Assembly (NCBI RefSeq): GCF_022601975.1
Contig: NZ_JAKVIR010000003.1
Span: 186,001-250,000 of the forward strand
Direction of reading: 5' to 3'
Length of the DNA stretch: 64,000 nt
Origin: Pontibacter sp. E15-1
GTDB lineage: Bacteria; Bacteroidota; Bacteroidia; Cytophagales; Hymenobacteraceae
This document shows, in pieces, positions 7,531-16,366 of this stretch (positions are counted from its first letter, which is position 1; each line of letters starts with the position of its first letter). The notes below the pieces were generated by a model that worked only from the letters and a program-made list of their open reading frames with translations, had not been told where the DNA came from and ran no database searches. A program made the translations under genes and the position numbers.

Positions 7531-10500
7531 CTATTCCACCACCACGCGCCTGGTAATAACCCCATCGTCTAAGACAAGTTGCAGCAGGTATACTCCCTTG
7601 GGCTTATCTCTCAGGCTGATGAGCTGCTTAAACTCGCCAGACTGCTGCGGGTACCGCTGCTCATACAGCTTTTGTCCTTTTGTGTCGGAGAGGCGCAGGG
7701 TTAAGGCTGTTCGCTTCGGTAAATGCAACGCTATGTTTAAATCTGAACTAGTAGGATTCGGATAAACGACAAGCTTCGCGGCCGCCGCGCTCTCCGGAAG
7801 GCCGGTGCAGGTGGCTACCGTAATTGTTTGTGTCGTTGATACCGTACAGCCACCGTCAAAATTATAGGTATACGTAATGAGATGCGTGCCGACTCCCGCC
7901 ACAGTTGCATCAAAATATATACTGTCTACCCCTATGCCACTAAAAAAGCCACCTGTAAGTTGCCCTTTAGCCAGGTCAAAATTTTGTACTGTACTACAAA
8001 CTTGCCCGTAAGGTGCCAGGGTAAGTATAGGCTCCGGTGTCACCGTGATTGTTTTGGTTGCTGAAACGATACAGTCGCCCTGTGTTATTGTGTAGGTCAC
8101 ATCATGAGTGCCCACTCCGGCACTGGCTGGGTTAAACTCCCCGTTTGCAGTTACGCCCACCCCGGACCACACGCCGCCATCCAGATTTTGGCCTCCAAGC
8201 CGAAAGTTCTTGTCTGTAAAGCAGAAGGTTTCGTTTCGGCCTGCATTAACCTCAGGTGCGGGCAAAACAGTGGCTGTTACGGCAGCTCTGGTACTTTCGC
8301 AGCCACCAACTTTTTCAAACCGTGATACATAGTACGTAGTGGTGGCTGTAAGCGGAGGGGTCTTAAAAGTCGTTCCCTTTGCAATATAGTTATAGTCATT
8401 GCCAGTAGCAGAGGTATACCAGTAATAAGCATAATCTGTCCATGCTCCAGAGGCTTGCAGCGTTACACTACTGCCTACACAGCCAGTGGCCCCTATCACC
8501 GCAGGAGGAGGAGCTGACGCGTCTACTACCACAGATAAGGTTTGTACCAGACTTGCTCCACAGGAGTTGGAGGCAGTTACAGACACTTTCCCTGCCTCTA
8601 CCCCTGCTACAGCCGTCATAAAAGATCCTCCCTGTCCATATATGATTTCCCACCCTGCTGGCACTTCCCAATGATAGCTTGTTGCTCCTGCTACTTCAGC
8701 CACGCTGTATTGCACCTGAGTGCCACGGCAAACAAATTTTCTATCGGCACTAATTGCCCCTGGCTTATTCGGTAATGCTGCGGGATATACATGTAATGTT
8801 GCAGCTGCACTTGTTTCGCACTGTTTTGTGGCCACAGCGGAAATATACCCTGCCTGCGCACCTACCTTTATCATCACTTGTGCTGTACCTTGGCCTTCTT
8901 GTATTGCCCAGCCTGCCGGAACACTCCAGGTATAGGCCGTGGCCCCACTGACTGACGCAACAGCGTACACAACACTTTCCCCAGGACATGGAGTAGCGTC
9001 TCCCGTTATAGCATCTGGCTGAGGCAAAGCATTCGCAACTGCTAAATCAGCTTTGTTGGCAGTGCCAGCCATAAAAGGCGCAGAAGCCACAACCCTTATC
9101 CGATAGCCTGTGCCAGGAGGAGTATTTACTGGCACAACTGTGGTGAGAGGGCTTGTTGTGCCTGAACCAATAGAAGTGTATGTAGCAAAAGAACCGTGTC
9201 CGTCAGAAAGCTGTGCAGAAAAATTTATACCTGTAGCTGAAGTGTCTGATGCAGTAAAAGGCACTTCTAGCGCTGCCCCAGGGCACAGTGTAGATGTACC
9301 TATGGTTCCGGTTTCTATATTGGGAGGAGTAGCGGCTGTAACAGCATTCAACTTTGCAACAAACACGTCTACGCCATAAGCTCTTGAATTTTGCAATGAG
9401 GAGTTTTCCCCGAACCCCGCACTGCCTGAGTAATAGCCTGTAATGTATAGACGCCCTTCGGTATCTGCGGCAATATCAGTTCCTTGATCTTCACCATTGC
9501 CACCTGCCCTTAGTACACCGGTGGCTTGGCCCGCAGTGTTATATTTAGCGACAAAGATGTCTCCTTTCCCAAAACTGTTGATCCAGAACGGACCAAAACC
9601 TGCAAAATTGCCTTCTGTATCACTAAGGCTGCCTCCAAAGTATCCTGTGATGTAAATATTGTCATTGCCGTCAATAGCCATTCCCTGCGGCTCATCGTGT
9701 TTCATGGCAGTTCCAGCCTGCCTTGCCCATACAATGCTTCCGCTATTGTCAAACTTCGCTATAAAGATATCTCTATCCGAGTTCTGGCCGCCTTCAAAGT
9801 TCCTGAGCGTTGTAGTTCCGAAAGTAGCTATACCGTCAAACCAGCCCGCAACATAAGCCTGCTCATCACTGTCAAGTACAATATCAGACACATCAGTCTG
9901 CTGTATACCTCCCCCGGCATGCTTGGCCCAGATTACATTACCGCTTTCATTGTATTTAGCGACAAACAAGTCGCTGTGCACCTGATCGTTACCAAAAGAA
10001 ACAGTACCGAAAGTGGCTAATCCGCTAAATATACCAGTTACATAAACATTGCCCGATGCCCCCACTGCCAAACCACTGGCATAAGTGTGGCCAGCACTGG
10101 CTCCCTGCTTTGCCCATAGCGCATTTCCGTCAGTATCGTACTTTGCGATGAAAGCATTACCTGTATAGGGCTCATCTGTGGGTACTGTGAGCGTTATTGC
10201 ATCAAAACTGACTGTCTTGGTAAAACTACCTGCCACATAAACCTCTCCCTGAAGACCTATGCCTATACTTGGCATTCTGCCGTATGCTGCGCTTGCTATC
10301 TGCTTTGCCCACACCACATTGCCGTTAGCATCATATTTCACTAAAAACATATTGCCGTCTTTACTGCTGCTGGTTAGGTTAATGGCATCAAAGGTAGCAG
10401 TGCCCCCATTATCACCATAAAACACGTTCCCAAAGGTGCCTGCAACATACACGTTCCCCTGACGGTCTACAGCTATATCATCTGAATAATCGTTTCCGGC

Positions 10501-12891
10501 AGATCCCCCTGCACTTTTCGCCCATAGCATGTTGCCACTGGCATCATACTTTGCAACGAAGACGTCTTGATTGCCCGTGCTGATTAACGTTGAAGCGCCT
10601 AATTGAATGGTTGTGCCAAAGTCTCCTGTTACATACACGTTTCCTGCTGCATCGGTGGTAACACTTCTGCCTATAGCAGGTGAATAGCCGCTTGATTTTC
10701 CTGCTTTCACCCAAGCCCAATCATCTTCCTGAACTGCTGCTGGGTTTACCGTGATGGTAACTGCGGCAGTACTTGTGCAGCCATTTCTGTAGCCTGTAAC
10801 GGTGTAGGTGGTAGTAGTGGCAGGAGTGGCAATTGGGTTAGCTACAGCAGCATTACTAAGCCCGGCCACCGGTGCCCAAGAAAAGGTATCTGCACCAGTT
10901 GCTGATAATGCAGTAGATGTTCCTGCCGTAATTGTTGTGACTGCCGCAGATGCTGAAACGTTTAAACTGACAGGAGCAACAGGCAGCACACTTGCACTGC
11001 TACTCTCACAAGTATTCGAGATCCGAACGGAAACATTTCCGGCTACAGCTCCTACAGTTACTGTAATCTCCGCAGTGCCGGCTCCGGCAGCTATAGACCA
11101 GCCAGCAGGTACCGCCCAGGTATAACCCGCAGCCTCAGGAACAGGGGCAACAGCATATTTTATACCACTGGCGCCTATACATGGAGCTGATGCGCCGGTG
11201 ATACTGCCTGGTTGGGGCAAGACTTCGGCTACTGTCAGGTCTGCACCATTATCGCTCCCTGTTATAGCTGGCTCTGAGGCAAGGGTCCTTATTCTATAGC
11301 TTTTTCCCAGAGGCAGATTTGATGGGACGGTCGCAGCAATAGGGCTTTGGGTGCCGCTGCCGATAGCAACTGCGTTGCCAAAAGAGCCGGATGCATCTGA
11401 AAGCTCAACAGTAAAAACATTTCCGGACCCAAACTCGCCTGTGGTAGTAAACGGAATGTTTACGCTTGAGCCAGGGCATAAATAATTATAATTTACAGAA
11501 GAAGTTACAAGCGTAGGGCGTGGGGCAGAAGTTGTAGTGGAGGTGATAGCGCTTAATTTTCCGGATACAACCGTACCTGTAAGCGTGATATTACCAAAAG
11601 TAGCGGGCCCCCTAAAGTCACCGGTAAAGTAGATCCCCCCGTTGGCACTTACGTCCAGACCCTTCGCTATGTCCATTCCGGAACCTCCGGCCTGCATGGC
11701 CCCGGTTACAGTGCCGTTGGCATCGTATTTGGCGAAGAACATGTCATAGCCGCCATACGAGATCAGCGTTGCGTTGCCGAAAGTGGCAGAACCTTCAAAA
11801 TAGCCGGCCGTGTAGATATTGCCGCTTGCATCCAGGTCTATTGCGGTACCCTCCGCGTCTCCGGAGCTTTGGTGTGTCTTCACCCATACTGCACCTCCAG
11901 TGGCGCTATACTTCGCCAGAAAGATATTTTTAACATTGCTACCTGTAACAGTAGCAGTGCCAAACGTCGCCGCGCTGCCCTGAAAGAACCCGGTGATGTA
12001 GCTGTTCCCGTTGCTGTCTACTACGATGCCTGTGGCTGCATCGCGGCCTGCGCCTCCGGCCTGTTTTGCCCATAGCGCATTTCCGTAGGCATCATATTTG
12101 GCAATGAAAATCTCTCCAGAAGTTATAATCGATTCATCCTTGTAAAGCGTGGTGGAGCCGAAAGTGGCTGTTAGCCAGAACTGGCCTGTCAGATACAGAT
12201 TGCCGCTGTTATCGGTGGCAATGTCGTGGGTGAAGCAGCTGCCCAGGCCGCCTGCCATTTTTACCCATGTCAGGTTACCGTTGGCGGCATACTTGGCAAT
12301 AAAAACCTGCTCATCTCTTGAGGCGGTGATGATGGTAGCGCCGAAGGTGGCTGAGTTGAAGAATATACCTGCCACATATACATTGCCGCTTCCATCAACC
12401 GTAATGTTCTCGCCCCATACATCATCCCCTCCCGTGCTGTTGGCCTGCTTTGCCCACACCACGTTGCCGGTTGCATCAAACTTTGCTACAAAAGCAGCTC
12501 TGTCATCCGGGCTGGTTAGCGTAAAGGCACCCACTGTGGTTGTCCCCTTAAAGTTGCCGGTGATATAGGTGTTGCCAGCAGCATCGGCGGCTATATCCAC
12601 GCTTTCCACAACGGAAGTACCGCTAATTTGCTTCGCCCACACCAGTTGCCCTCCGTTGTTGTACTTTGAGATAAAAGCGTTTCCATTCGGGCCACCCGTT
12701 AATGTGGTGGTGCCGAAGGTAACGGAGGTGGCGAAGTTTCCGGTGACATAGCTGTTCCCGTCAGCGTCTGTGGCGATCCGTTTGCTTTCGCTGTAGTTTG
12801 GCCCTCCGGCGTCTTTTACCCACTGCCAATCCTGACCGGAGGCAGACAGCGAAGTAAGAAAGAGAAAAAGAAAAAGTAGCCGCTTGCCCAC
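7531..12891 (-). CDS. Giant secreted protein: two seven-bladed SBBP propellers, PKD-like domains, T9SS type-A sorting domain
   Basis: A 1786-residue surface or secreted protein of unknown role, starting at a GTG. Signal peptide 1-19 (ends SASGQ). Residues ~20-460 hold seven SBBP-type propeller repeats, each with a core like DxxGNxYxTGxF followed by FxAKYDxxGNxxWAKQ. About 465-730 is an Ig-like segment (CPGSSVNIPFTTTG) plus a PKD-like domain (YTWAVPAGWSI). The whole pattern then repeats: seven more SBBP blades (~735-1230), a second Ig-like segment (CPGAALEVPFTAS) and PKD-like domains (YTWSVPAGWAI, YHWEVPAGWEI), then further Ig-like and FCF/GGVWSGVGV-type repeats. A T9SS type-A domain closes it (~1700-1786, VVYPNPTSSDLN...GVYLLQLV). 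SBBP propellers usually bind ligands. Parts of the gene look AT-richer than its neighbours. No PorP/SprF gene is nearby. Confidence 0.88.
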   Translation of the reverse strand: MGKRLLFLFLFLTSLSASGQDWQWVKDAGGPNYSESKRIATDADGNSYVTGNFATSVTFGTTTLTGGPNGNAFISKYNNGGQLVWAKQISGTSVVESVDIAADAAGNTYITGNFKGTTTVGAFTLTSPDDRAAFVAKFDATGNVVWAKQANSTGGDDVWGENITVDGSGNVYVAGIFFNSATFGATIITASRDEQVFIAKYAANGNLTWVKMAGGLGSCFTHDIATDNSGNLYLTGQFWLTATFGSTTLYKDESIITSGEIFIAKYDAYGNALWAKQAGGAGRDAATGIVVDSNGNSYITGFFQGSAATFGTATVTGSNVKNIFLAKYSATGGAVWVKTHQSSGDAEGTAIDLDASGNIYTAGYFEGSATFGNATLISYGGYDMFFAKYDANGTVTGAMQAGGSGMDIAKGLDVSANGGIYFTGDFRGPATFGNITLTGTVVSGKLSAITSTTTSAPRPTLVTSSVNYNYLCPGSSVNIPFTTTGEFGSGNVFTVELSDASGSFGNAVAIGSGTQSPIAATVPSNLPLGKSYRIRTLASEPAITGSDNGADLTVAEVLPQPGSITGASAPCIGASGIKYAVAPVPEAAGYTWAVPAGWSIAAGAGTAEITVTVGAVAGNVSVRISNTCESSSASVLPVAPVSLNVSASAAVTTITAGTSTALSATGADTFSWAPVAGLSNAAVANPIATPATTTTYTVTGYRNGCTSTAAVTITVNPAAVQEDDWAWVKAGKSSGYSPAIGRSVTTDAAGNVYVTGDFGTTIQLGASTLISTGNQDVFVAKYDASGNMLWAKSAGGSAGNDYSDDIAVDRQGNVYVAGTFGNVFYGDNGGTATFDAINLTSSSKDGNMFLVKYDANGNVVWAKQIASAAYGRMPSIGIGLQGEVYVAGSFTKTVSFDAITLTVPTDEPYTGNAFIAKYDTDGNALWAKQGASAGHTYASGLAVGASGNVYVTGIFSGLATFGTVSFGNDQVHSDLFVAKYNESGNVIWAKHAGGGIQQTDVSDIVLDSDEQAYVAGWFDGIATFGTTTLRNFEGGQNSDRDIFIAKFDNSGSIVWARQAGTAMKHDEPQGMAIDGNDNIYITGYFGGSLSDTEGNFAGFGPFWINSFGKGDIFVAKYNTAGQATGVLRAGGNGEDQGTDIAADTEGRLYITGYYSGSAGFGENSSLQNSRAYGVDVFVAKLNAVTAATPPNIETGTIGTSTLCPGAALEVPFTASDTSATGINFSAQLSDGHGSFATYTSIGSGTTSPLTTVVPVNTPPGTGYRIRVVASAPFMAGTANKADLAVANALPQPDAITGDATPCPGESVVYAVASVSGATAYTWSVPAGWAIQEGQGTAQVMIKVGAQAGYISAVATKQCETSAAATLHVYPAALPNKPGAISADRKFVCRGTQVQYSVAEVAGATSYHWEVPAGWEIIYGQGGSFMTAVAGVEAGKVSVTASNSCGASLVQTLSVVVDASAPPPAVIGATGCVGSSVTLQASGAWTDYAYYWYTSATGNDYNYIAKGTTFKTPPLTATTTYYVSRFEKVGGCESTRAAVTATVLPAPEVNAGRNETFCFTDKNFRLGGQNLDGGVWSGVGVTANGEFNPASAGVGTHDVTYTITQGDCIVSATKTITVTPEPILTLAPYGQVCSTVQNFDLAKGQLTGGFFSGIGVDSIYFDATVAGVGTHLITYTYNFDGGCTVSTTQTITVATCTGLPESAAAAKLVVYPNPTSSDLNIALHLPKRTALTLRLSDTKGQKLYEQRYPQQSGEFKQLISLRDKPKGVYLLQLVLDDGVITRRVVVE

Positions 12892-13262
12892 AAGTCTGTT
12901 TATTTAGAGAAAGCGTGTGTAAAGCAAAGCGTGGCGCTGTCTGATGTGTATATAAATATACCAACAATATACCATGCTTTTGCTATAAATAGTCAGGTAT
13001 ATATAAAATATACGCAATATAACACCAACATGCAGATTGCAAGCAGAAAAGCCCGAATAATAGTACGTTTAGGAATAGAGCATGCTCAGGCATAGTAGTA
13101 TGCAGCTCATCCACAATAAGGTATGCCTGATGTCAAAATAGCACAAAGAGCAAAGCCGCAGGGGTATAACCTTTATTTTATAAGGAAGGGAATTGAATTA
13201 TTGTCAGGATGCGGCGCTTGGCAAAATGCAACTTTATACCCGTTGTGTGCGGAGCGGGTACC
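12892..13262. other. AT-rich intergenic region
   Basis: 371 bases with no supported gene. It is markedly AT-rich around 12950-13030, with many TATA-like words, and must contain the promoter of the giant minus-strand gene, though no exact TAnnTTTG box was found. AATATACCATGCTTTTGC at 12966-12983 recurs with one change at 28726-28743. Confidence 0.5.
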
Positions 13263-13853
13263 CTAGTAACTTGCCTTGTAGTTAATCACAAACTCCACGG
13301 CAGTTACCTGCCCCTGTTGCACCTCTACCGGGTAGATGTTGTTCTCGCCGTCGAAACGGTTGGCGAAAAGGCCCTGATCCTCCTGCGAGAAAAGGCTATA
13401 CCTGCCCGGGGCCAGGCTTACCGCGAAATTACCGGCAGCGTCTGTCTCGACCTGTGTTACAAGCTTTGTTGTGATGTTGGTGTGGAAAACACCGTTGGTG
13501 GTGGTGACTTGCGCCGCGTTGGTGAGCTGGTATACATATACCGTGCGCTGCACGCCTCTGCCTTTGCTGGGCGGGGCATCGGGGGAGGGCATCTGGTTAC
13601 CCGATTTCCACAGCACCTTGCCGGCTATACCCTGTTCTATGGGGTGCTGTGGCATCGCGGCAGAATCGCTTGCGGTTTGCTGCTGCGTGTCTTGCTGCGC
13701 CATCCGGTCCGGATTAATTTTTGTGTGGGAGGAGGAGGTATGCGTGCCGTTGCAGGAAGAAAAAAGCAGCGCCAATGGCAGCAACAGAAGCATTGCCAGG
13801 GATTCTGGGAAACGCAGAAACGGGGTCAATTCAACAGTGATACAAGTATACAT
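13263..13853 (-). CDS. Lipoprotein with carboxypeptidase-regulatory-like domain
   Basis: A small lipoprotein of about 196 residues, function unknown. A hydrophobic stretch (MLLLLPLALLF) is followed by the lipobox FSSC, then a Ser/Thr/Gln-rich linker, then a C-terminal beta domain (VETDAAGNFAVSLAPGRYSLFSQE ... YPVEVQQGQVTAVEFVI), the pattern of carboxypeptidase-regulatory-like folds. The start is uncertain: 13868, 13853 and a GTG at 13835 are in frame. 13853 is chosen because 13868 abuts the hairpin arm at 13866-13875. It lies between ftsY and the giant T9SS gene, all on the minus strand, with 371 bases before the latter. Confidence 0.7.
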   Translation of the reverse strand: MYTCITVELTPFLRFPESLAMLLLLPLALLFSSCNGTHTSSSHTKINPDRMAQQDTQQQTASDSAAMPQHPIEQGIAGKVLWKSGNQMPSPDAPPSKGRGVQRTVYVYQLTNAAQVTTTNGVFHTNITTKLVTQVETDAAGNFAVSLAPGRYSLFSQEDQGLFANRFDGENNIYPVEVQQGQVTAVEFVINYKASY

Positions 13854-13865
13854 CCGATAAAAGCA

Positions 13866-13898
13866 CATGACGATACCCTGTTTACGGCTATCGTCATG
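13866..13898 (-). terminator. Hairpin after ftsY
   Basis: Stem CATGACGATA / TATCGTCATG around a 13-base loop, 37 bases after the ftsY stop. On the minus strand it is followed by GTGCTTTTATC, a weak T-run, so termination may be partial. Confidence 0.55.
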
Positions 13899-13934
13899 CG
13901 TCGTATGTCCTGATGCGGGTTGGCCCCTGTCTAT

Positions 13935-14891
13935 TTAGCGTGAAAAGAAAGACGCGACGAACTCGTGCTTGTCGAACAGTTGCAGGTCCTCGATCTTCTC
14001 CCCAACGCCGATGTACTTTACCGGGATCTTGAATTCGTCTGAGATGCCGATCACCACGCCGCCTTTGGCTGTGCCGTCCAGCTTGGTGATGGCCAGGGCC
14101 GTTACGTCTGTTGCCTTTGTAAACTCGCGGGCCTGCAGCAGGGCGTTCTGGCCTGTGCTGCCGTCCAGCACCAGCAGCACCTCGTGGGGGGTGTCTTCTG
14201 TCACTTTCTGCATCACGCGCTTGATCTTCGTGAGCTCGTTCATCAGGCCAACCTTATTGTGCAGTCGGCCGGCCGTGTCGATAATCACCACGTCGGCGCC
14301 CAGCTCCACGCCCTTTTTCACGGCGTCGTAGGCCACAGAGGCGGGGTCGGTGTTCATACCATGCGATATCACGGGCACGCCCACGCGATCGCCCCAGATG
14401 ATGAGCTGGTCTACGGCGGCGGCCCGGAAGGTGTCGGCAGCGCCCAGCACCACTTTCTTGCCTGCCTTATGGAACTGCGCAGCCAGCTTGCCGATGGTAG
14501 TGGTTTTGCCCACCCCGTTTACGCCTACCACCATGATGACGTATGGCTTTATACCTGCCGGAAGCTCGAAGTCAGCGCCGTCGCCGGAGTTGTTCTCCTC
14601 CAGTAGCGCCGCAATCTCCTCGCGCAGGATGCGGTCCAGCTCGTCGGTGCTCACGTACTTGTCCTTGGCCACGCGCTTCTCGATGCGCTCGATGATTTTC
14701 ACCGTTGTGCCCACTCCCACATCAGCATGCACCAGGATCTCCTCCAGTTCGTCGAGCACCTCTACGTCTACGGTAGACTTGCCGACAACTGCCTTGCTTA
14801 ACTGGCCGAAGAAACTGTTCTTGGTTTTCTCCAGGCCTTTGTCCAGCGACTCTTTTTTCTTCTCTTTGCTGAAAAAGTCAAAAATGCCCAT
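13935..14891 (-). CDS. ftsY: Signal recognition particle receptor FtsY
   Basis: The SRP receptor GTPase, which docks ribosome-SRP complexes at the inner membrane for co-translational insertion. In 318 residues: a short basic/amphipathic N-terminus (GIFDFFSKEKKKE) rather than the long acidic A domain of enterobacteria, the helical N domain (~25-105), and the G domain with G1 GVNGVGKT (123-130), DTFRAAA (153-159), DTAGR (G3) and TKLDGTAKGG (G4). This short form is usual in Bacteroidota. It follows rpmB-rpmG-DUF4295 on the same strand but is separated from them by a terminator at 14941-14964. Confidence 0.97.
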   Translation of the reverse strand: MGIFDFFSKEKKKESLDKGLEKTKNSFFGQLSKAVVGKSTVDVEVLDELEEILVHADVGVGTTVKIIERIEKRVAKDKYVSTDELDRILREEIAALLEENNSGDGADFELPAGIKPYVIMVVGVNGVGKTTTIGKLAAQFHKAGKKVVLGAADTFRAAAVDQLIIWGDRVGVPVISHGMNTDPASVAYDAVKKGVELGADVVIIDTAGRLHNKVGLMNELTKIKRVMQKVTEDTPHEVLLVLDGSTGQNALLQAREFTKATDVTALAITKLDGTAKGGVVIGISDEFKIPVKYIGVGEKIEDLQLFDKHEFVASFFSR

Positions 14892-14940
14892 ACTGATGAT
14901 TTTGTAAGGATGAAGACTTTCGGTGATACGGTAATATACT

Positions 14941-14964
14941 AAAAAAGTCCCAGTGATGGGACTT
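14941..14964 (-). terminator. Intrinsic terminator after the DUF4295 gene
   Basis: Stem AAGTCCC / GGGACTT with a 6-base loop, followed on the minus strand by a run of Ts. It lies 36 bases past the DUF4295 stop and separates the ribosomal genes from ftsY. Confidence 0.8.
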
Positions 14965-14999
14965 CTTCATGTAATCTATCTATAAGTAGAGTAGGCTTC

Positions 15000-15152
15000 T
15001 TACTTCTTAAGGAAATCCTGCACTTTGTCTACAGGCACCATTTCTTCTTTAAAGCTGTAAGCACCTGTCTTAGGCGACTTCACCGCTTTGATTACCTTTG
15101 CCCAGTCTTTACCTGTGGCGGTTTTTAGGGTTGCAACTACCTTCTTAGCCAT
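15000..15152 (-). CDS. DUF4295 small ribosome-associated protein (50 aa)
   Basis: A 50-residue lysine-rich protein starting MAKKVVATLKTATGKDWAK and ending DKVQDFLKK, the signature of the Bacteroidota-specific DUF4295 family. Members sit next to rpmG, as here: it begins 2 bases after the rpmG stop. From memory, a protein of this kind was seen in a Flavobacterium johnsoniae ribosome structure and named bL38; that identification should be checked. Its composition and position fit a large-subunit ribosomal protein. It probably shares the rpmG promoter and ends at the terminator at 14941-14964. Confidence 0.9.
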   Translation of the reverse strand: MAKKVVATLKTATGKDWAKVIKAVKSPKTGAYSFKEEMVPVDKVQDFLKK

Positions 15153-15154
15153 GG

Positions 15155-15343
15155 TTATTTAATTTCTTTATGTAAAGTTACTTTCTTCAGATTCGAATTA
15201 TACTTCTTCAGCTCAAGACGCTCAGCAGTATTCTTTCTGTTTTTGGTAGTGATGTACCTTGAAGTCCCAGGTATGTCAGTAGTCTTCTGCTCTGTACACT
15301 CCATAATAACCTGGATTCTATTACCTTTTGCTTTTTTAGCCAT
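15155..15343 (-). CDS. rpmG: Large ribosomal subunit protein bL33
   Basis: A 62-residue basic protein matching bL33 throughout ([40 protein letters not shown]). It has a single Cys where the zinc-binding version of bL33 has CxxC pairs, so it is the zinc-independent type. A strong promoter (15372-15403) lies just upstream and DUF4295 just downstream. Confidence 0.97.
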   Translation of the reverse strand: MAKKAKGNRIQVIMECTEQKTTDIPGTSRYITTKNRKNTAERLELKKYNSNLKKVTLHKEIK

Positions 15344-15371
15344 CTCTAATGTAATTTTTTATTTAGGACTG

Positions 15372-15403
15372 CAAATATAGCTGCTTAAAACTCTAATAAC
15401 AAA
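15372..15403 (-). promoter_or_regulatory. Bacteroidota promoter of rpmG-DUF4295
   Basis: On the minus strand: TTTG, 20 bases, then TATATTTG, an exact match to the TTTG/TAnnTTTG consensus, 28 bases before the rpmG start. It means rpmG can be transcribed separately from rpmB. Confidence 0.82.
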
Positions 15404-15420
15404 CAAAGTATAATTTTTAT

Positions 15421-15447
15421 TGTGAAACTGTTTCGCGCAGTTTCACA
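15421..15447. repeat. Perfect inverted repeat upstream of the rpmG promoter
   Basis: TGTGAAACTG and CAGTTTCACA form a 10-base stem around a 7-base loop. It lies about 18 bases upstream of the rpmG TTTG box, within the rpmB-rpmG gap. It could be a protein-binding dyad or part of a structured leader or terminator of rpmB. Confidence 0.6.
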
Positions 15448-15525
15448 ACACGCGCAGCGATCGGTGCCAGTGCCTGCCCACGGGTGAGTAACCGGGCAAG
15501 ACCGGTGGCACATCTGTAGAAAAAA

Positions 15526-15576
15526 CGGCAACGGAGCGAGGGATAGCTGTTGCCGAAGTACCTCGCTCCGTTGCCG
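15526..15576. repeat. 16-base-pair hairpin between rpmB and rpmG
   Basis: CGGCAACGGAGCGAGG at 15526-15541 is exactly complementary to CCTCGCTCCGTTGCCG at 15561-15576, with a 19-base loop. It lies about 100 bases after the rpmB stop without a T-run. Between it and the 10-base dyad at 15421-15447, the bases 15459-15512 also contain nested short complements (GTGCCA/TGGCAC and TGCCC/GGGCA), so the whole 15421-15576 gap looks structured. No gene was found in it. Confidence 0.75.
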
Positions 15577-15674
15577 GTCAAATCTATCTATAGGTCAGAT
15601 GGCGTGTCCGGAGAAGCGTGCTGCCCGGCGGCTTTAAAGCCTGTTGCCACGCGCCGCCGCCCCGGCAGGGGCTA

Positions 15675-15914
15675 CTAAAACAAGATAAACCCTTGCTCTA
15701 CCGCTTTCTTCAACACGGCAGAAATACCGTTCTTGTTGATTGTCCTGATCGCAGACGTAGATACCTTAAGGGTTACCCAAGCATCTTCCTCCGGGATGTA
15801 GAAACGCTTCTTCTGAAGGTTTGGGTAAAACTTACGCTTCGTCTTATTGTTAGCGTGAGATACGTTGTTACCTACGCGTGGTCTTTTACCTGTTAAATCG
15901 CAAACTCGTGCCAT
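15675..15914 (-). CDS. rpmB: Large ribosomal subunit protein bL28
   Basis: A 79-residue bL28 with the family start [27 protein letters not shown] and the [17 protein letters not shown] and [16 protein letters not shown] blocks. It heads the rpmB-rpmG-DUF4295 cluster typical of Bacteroidota. A promoter at 15950-15981 precedes it. The 331-base gap to rpmG is unusually long and contains strong hairpins. Confidence 0.97.
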   Translation of the reverse strand: MARVCDLTGKRPRVGNNVSHANNKTKRKFYPNLQKKRFYIPEEDAWVTLKVSTSAIRTINKNGISAVLKKAVEQGFILF

Positions 15915-15949
15915 CTTGTATATTCTTCTAAATTATTTCAATAGGGGTG

Positions 15950-15981
15950 CAAATATCTTAAAAAAGATACAGAAATTCAAA
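15950..15981 (-). promoter_or_regulatory. Bacteroidota promoter of rpmB
   Basis: Minus strand: TTTG, 20 bases, GATATTTG (seven of eight consensus positions), 35 bases before the rpmB start. The spacing is identical to that of the rpmG promoter. Confidence 0.7.
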
Positions 15982-16048
15982 GGCATAGCAGATATTTTTC
16001 CTCTAATTGTGTATTCAGCCACGTCGGGCCATGTTTTTGACACAGATT

Positions 16049-16222
16049 TTATACCTTCCGCCGCTCGCCCTCCGATTTTCCGGCCTTGTTGAAGCCATAC
16101 GGGCAGTGCTTGCACGCGTTCTTGCAGCAGTATCCTCGCTTTAGCAGATACTTCGCGGTCAGCACCATTAATCCGTGCTCGTTAAAGTAAAAATCCTCTC
16201 CTTCCTGCAGCTGCTGGCTCAC
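16049..16222 (-). CDS. DUF5522 cysteine-rich small protein (57 aa)
   Basis: A short gene starting at a GTG. The 57-residue product reads EDFYFNEHGLMVLTAKYLL near the front, then a cysteine cluster RGYCCKNACKHCPYGF (C32, C33, C37, C40) and a basic tail ERRKV. This matches the Bacteroidota DUF5522 family, whose CC-x3-C-x2-C block suggests zinc or iron binding. No function is established. An internal ATG would remove the conserved front, so GTG 16222 is chosen. It is divergent from the small plus-strand gene at 16367. Confidence 0.85.
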   Translation of the reverse strand: MSQQLQEGEDFYFNEHGLMVLTAKYLLKRGYCCKNACKHCPYGFNKAGKSEGERRKV

Positions 16223-16366
16223 GTGTGTATGGTTTTGGGTGTAATTTACAAATTAAGCCGCCCCGCCCCAAACGCGTCTCCGCAAACACCTCCCGATGGC
16301 CCTGCGTACGCTATAGTGCGGCCTGGCGAAACGCCACGGGCCAAGACACCTAAGTCACAAAAACCT

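Noticed and set aside
15474..15500. ACGGGTGAGTAACC resembling a 16S rRNA segment
   Set aside because: Only about a dozen bases match and the surroundings do not resemble rRNA; coincidence.
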